A stretch of 45,368 nucleotides of DNA from Clostridia bacterium. Lineage in GTDB: Bacteria > Bacillota > Clostridia > Lachnospirales > Lachnospiraceae. Shown one piece after another: positions 43,304-45,368 of this stretch (its first letter is position 1; each line of letters starts with the position of its first letter). Both the position numbers and the translations under genes were made by a program. Below the pieces are notes generated by a model. That model had not been told where the DNA came from. It ran no database searches and saw nothing but the letters and a program-made list of their open reading frames with translations. The stretch lies in contig QKAS01000036.1 in NCBI GenBank assembly GCA_003246295.1, forward strand, positions 1 through 45,368. The letters run 5' to 3'.

Positions 43304-43780
43304 GTGGATGCGGAATTATACATAACAGAAAAAACACATTCAGAACTTGCAATGGCATATTTTAAAGAGGGTTATAATTGTTCACAATCTGTATTTATGG
43401 CATTTTGTGAGGAATATGATATGGACTTTGAAATGGCGTTGAAAATCAGTTCCTCTTTTGGAGCAGGGATGGGAAGACTACGGGAGGTATGCGGAGCAGT
43501 AACCGGAATGTTTATGGTCGCTGGGATGGTATATGGATATACAGATCCAAAAGATCATACTTCAAAAACCGAGCATTACAAAAGAATTCAATATCTTGCA
43601 AAAGAATTTGAAGAAAAGAATCATTCAATTATATGCAGAGAGTTGTTGGGTTTAGATGCTGGTAAGGATAGTCCAGTGCCTGAACTTCGGACAGCAGAAT
43701 ACTATAAAAAGAGACCATGTGTAGAGCTTGTTGGTATGGCGGCAGATATTATGGAAAAATACTTAGAAGAACATAGATAG
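43304..43780 (+). CDS. C_GCAxxG_C_C family redox protein
   Basis: 158 residues. The family Cys pattern is present: Y-N-C-S-Q-S near 25, then S-S-F-G-A-G-M-G-R and V-C-G-A-V-T-G, and later single Cys at I-I-C-R and R-P-C-V. The family (PF09719) is thought to bind a metal or to be redox active. GTG at 43298 is only 3 nt from AGGAG (43290-43294); the GTG at 43304 has a better distance, so I use it. Terminator at 43797 ends the unit. Confidence 0.85.
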   Translation: MDAELYITEKTHSELAMAYFKEGYNCSQSVFMAFCEEYDMDFEMALKISSSFGAGMGRLREVCGAVTGMFMVAGMVYGYTDPKDHTSKTEHYKRIQYLAKEFEEKNHSIICRELLGLDAGKDSPVPELRTAEYYKKRPCVELVGMAADIMEKYLEEHR

Positions 43781-43796
43781 AAATATCGCAAAGTAT

Positions 43797-43836
43797 AAAA
43801 AAGGATTGTTGTTAATAAAAACAGCAATCCTTTTTT
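43797..43836 (+). terminator. Terminator after the C_GCAxxG_C_C gene
   Basis: AAAAAAGGATTGTTGT pairs with ACAGCAATCCTTTTTT around an 8-nt loop. The A/T ends make it usable on both strands, also for the convergent EamA gene. Confidence 0.8.
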
Positions 43837-43853
43837 ATGCAAAAAATTATGCT

Positions 43854-44762
43854 TTATAATTCGTCAGATATTCCAAGCAAAATGATTCCTATTATTACAA
43901 AAAGTATGACGATATATTGCTTTTTTGTCAGTTTTTCTTTTAAGAAAATTCGTGACAGAATAACAGAAACAATACTGTAGGCGGAAATGAGTGGCGCTGC
44001 TATTATGGCACTGCCAGACATCGCAAAAACATAAAAGAATTGTCCAATGGTTTCAAAGATAGCGGCAAACCCCTTATTGCGTTCCTTGATAAAATTAAAT
44101 TTCTGCTTTTTTATAACCGTATAGTAAATGAAAGCAATTACAGAACAGATGAAGAAAGTGAATTCATAAGCTAGTAAGGCATCGTTTTCGCTAATAAGAG
44201 TCATTTCATCAAGATAAATGGCATCTGCAAAGGTTCCAAGTCCATCAATAATGCAATATAAGACAGGGAATATGATGGCTAGGAAACCTATTTTATATTT
44301 GGGGTCAATTTTTACATTTTTAAAAGCCAGTTCTTCGTTTTCCTTCTTCTTTTCCAATAAAGCAAGGGCAAATACACCAGTAGATATAATAATAATTGCT
44401 AATATTTCCAACCAACCAAGATCCTGCTTAAAGAATATGAAAAGCAGAATTGCAGTAATAGCACCAGATGAATTCTGGATAGGGGAAGAGATTGATAGCT
44501 CAATATACCGAAGCCCTATATATCCAATAGTCATAGACAAGATATAGCATAGTGAAACGGGAAAATACCGTATCAGCTGAAATGGAGAGAAATGAATATC
44601 GTTAGAAAACATATACCAGAGGCCATGTGTTCCCATGATAAGACCAACCATAATCACAATTTTAACGTGACTGAATTTATCATTACGATTGGAGCCTTTT
44701 TTATAAAATAAATCTGCACTACCCCAGGCTAAGGTAGTCAACAGAGCAAATATAAACCACAT
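43854..44762 (-). CDS. EamA/DMT-family permease
   Basis: 302 residues and ten membrane segments in two EamA domains; the halves differ in sequence, unlike the permease at 12077. Opens MWFIFALLTTLAWGSADLFYKKG. The substrate is unknown. AGAGGTG lies 5 nt before the start. It diverges from the zinc-ribbon/CDF unit. Confidence 0.88.
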   Translation of the reverse strand: MWFIFALLTTLAWGSADLFYKKGSNRNDKFSHVKIVIMVGLIMGTHGLWYMFSNDIHFSPFQLIRYFPVSLCYILSMTIGYIGLRYIELSISSPIQNSSGAITAILLFIFFKQDLGWLEILAIIIISTGVFALALLEKKKENEELAFKNVKIDPKYKIGFLAIIFPVLYCIIDGLGTFADAIYLDEMTLISENDALLAYEFTFFICSVIAFIYYTVIKKQKFNFIKERNKGFAAIFETIGQFFYVFAMSGSAIIAAPLISAYSIVSVILSRIFLKEKLTKKQYIVILFVIIGIILLGISDEL

Positions 44763-44847
44763 TTTTACACCTCTTTTTTTATTAAAAATAAAATATTGCG
44801 TTATGATGCATTGTATTGCAATTGAAAAATTGTAAATTAATACATTA

Positions 44848-44876
44848 TTGACATATGCCCATAATTAAAATATACT
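44848..44876 (+). promoter_or_regulatory. Strong sigma-A promoter with CATATG-N3-ATAATT motif
   Basis: TTGACA (44848-44853), 17-bp spacer, TATACT (44871-44876). The motif at 44852-44869 fills the spacer. It drives the zinc-ribbon and CDF genes. Confidence 0.7.
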
Positions 44877-44921
44877 AAAGGCATAAAGAAATGTCAATAT
44901 AATTATAAGGAGGAATGAAGT

Positions 44922-45155
44922 ATGCCAGGTGGAGATGGAACAGGACCTTTCGGGATAGGCAGTAGAAATGGATTGGGAACTGGAAGAAATAACAGAATAG
45001 GGCGAGGATTAGGAAGAATAGACGGAGAAATACAACCAGGAATAGATGGATTTTGCATATGCCCCAATTGTGGTACTAAGGTTAAGCATCAAAGAGCAGT
45101 TCCTTGTGTTACTGTAAAATGTCCACAATGTGGAACTATGATGTCTAAAATATAG
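44922..45155 (+). CDS. DUF5320-like glycine-rich protein with zinc ribbon
   Basis: 77 residues. The N-terminus (MPGGDGTGPFGIGSRNGLG) is the Gly-rich opening of DUF5320-type proteins, and the C-terminus is a zinc ribbon with C-P-N-C-G and C-P-Q-C-G, separated by a loop that includes a further Cys (V-P-C-V). AAGGAGG lies at 44907-44913. It is followed after 18 nt by a CDF metal exporter, so a metal-handling role is likely. Confidence 0.78.
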   Translation: MPGGDGTGPFGIGSRNGLGTGRNNRIGRGLGRIDGEIQPGIDGFCICPNCGTKVKHQRAVPCVTVKCPQCGTMMSKI

Positions 45156-45173
45156 AAGGAAGGAAGTGGTTAA

Positions 45174-45368
45174 ATGGAGAAAAGTGAAAAAACAGCCTTA
45201 CAAGCTATTTTAATAACCCTGTTCATATTTGGAATTAAGGTAATTGCTGCAATTATTACAGGAAGCATTGCATTAAAAGCGGAGGCTTTTCATACTTTTT
45301 CTGATTCAATTGCTTCAATGACGGTTTTTGCAGGATTAAAGATGGCAAAACGAAAAACAAAAACATTT
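45174..45368 (+). CDS. Cation diffusion facilitator (CDF) metal exporter, 3' end outside window
   Basis: The first 65 residues are seen. The opening membrane segment and the family signature GSIALKAEAFHTFSDSIAS are present; the His and Asp of H-x3-D form part of the metal site in the membrane. CDF proteins export Zn, Fe, Mn or Co. Cut by the window end. Likely co-transcribed with the zinc-ribbon gene upstream. Confidence 0.85.
   Translation, partial: MEKSEKTALQAILITLFIFGIKVIAAIITGSIALKAEAFHTFSDSIASMTVFAGLKMAKRKTKTF

Noticed and set aside
1..45368. CRISPR arrays, tRNA, rRNA, insertion sequences with intact transposases, att sites
   Set aside because: No regularly spaced repeats, no cloverleaf or rRNA-like stretches, and no DDE or tyrosine recombinase frames were found on reading both strands by eye.

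Overview
The window looks like low-GC DNA from a Clostridia-type Firmicute, most likely a gut Lachnospiraceae member. This rests on the AT-rich codon use, strong GGAGG ribosome binding sites on nearly every gene, Tn1549/CTn-type conjugative-element genes and the protein families seen. The species assignment is an inference. No rRNA, tRNA, CRISPR array, integrase or attachment site was seen.

Region 1 (1-11.9 kb) is the tail of an integrative conjugative element. It holds a C40 (NlpC/P60) cell-wall peptidase cut by the window edge, two unrecognised element proteins, a giant helicase/DNA-methylase fusion of about 2,480 residues, a tandem SpoVG protein and a coiled-coil protein. The disordered linker of the helicase gene also carries a complete TnpV-like gene in the +1 frame with its own ribosome binding site. 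Hairpins sit in the short leaders between these genes, and the block ends at an intrinsic terminator near 11.87 kb.

Region 2 (12-28.6 kb) is an envelope-stress block. It has three OmpR-type two-component systems, a two-domain EamA permease, two PepSY-type proteins, a PAP2 phosphatase, a four-repeat membrane protein (COG4705-like), a DedA protein, a signal-peptidase-II-like protein, and a five-gene ABC transporter operon with a NEW3-domain membrane protein and a calcium-repeat lipoprotein. The promoters of systems 1 and 2 and their putative targets carry paired 6-bp boxes exactly 11 bp apart, with the second box always 16 bp before the -10. System 3 appears to use a different box (CTCAG) in the same geometry. 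PAP2 and DedA together suggest recycling of the undecaprenyl phosphate lipid carrier, and the block as a whole suggests resistance to agents that attack the envelope.

Region 3 (28.7-32.4 kb) is a metalloid-type operon: an ArsP/DUF318 permease, an MFS exporter, an ArsR repressor, a Cys-rich thioredoxin-like protein and a Cys-rich DUF2703 protein. Three ATCGATAT operators lie at its two promoters.

Region 4 (32.4-40.1 kb) is a redox and sulfur block. A Crp/Fnr regulator diverges from a split permease whose second half ends in a ferredoxin domain, followed by a NapH-like polyferredoxin and a cupin. Next come a rhodanese, thioredoxin, a CcdA-TlpA fusion, a methyltransferase, a second Crp/Fnr regulator, a rhodanese lipoprotein and a ferredoxin. 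The permease-ferredoxin-polyferredoxin set is the best candidate here for an undescribed system, possibly electron-coupled transport of a metal or sulfur species.

Region 5 (40.2-45.4 kb) holds a LysR regulator divergent from a two-gene chromate-type (CHR) transporter, an Lgt lipoprotein lipidating enzyme, a C_GCAxxG_C_C redox protein, an EamA permease, a zinc-ribbon protein and the start of a CDF metal exporter. Regions 2-5 may be cargo of the conjugative element, but no element end is visible to prove it.
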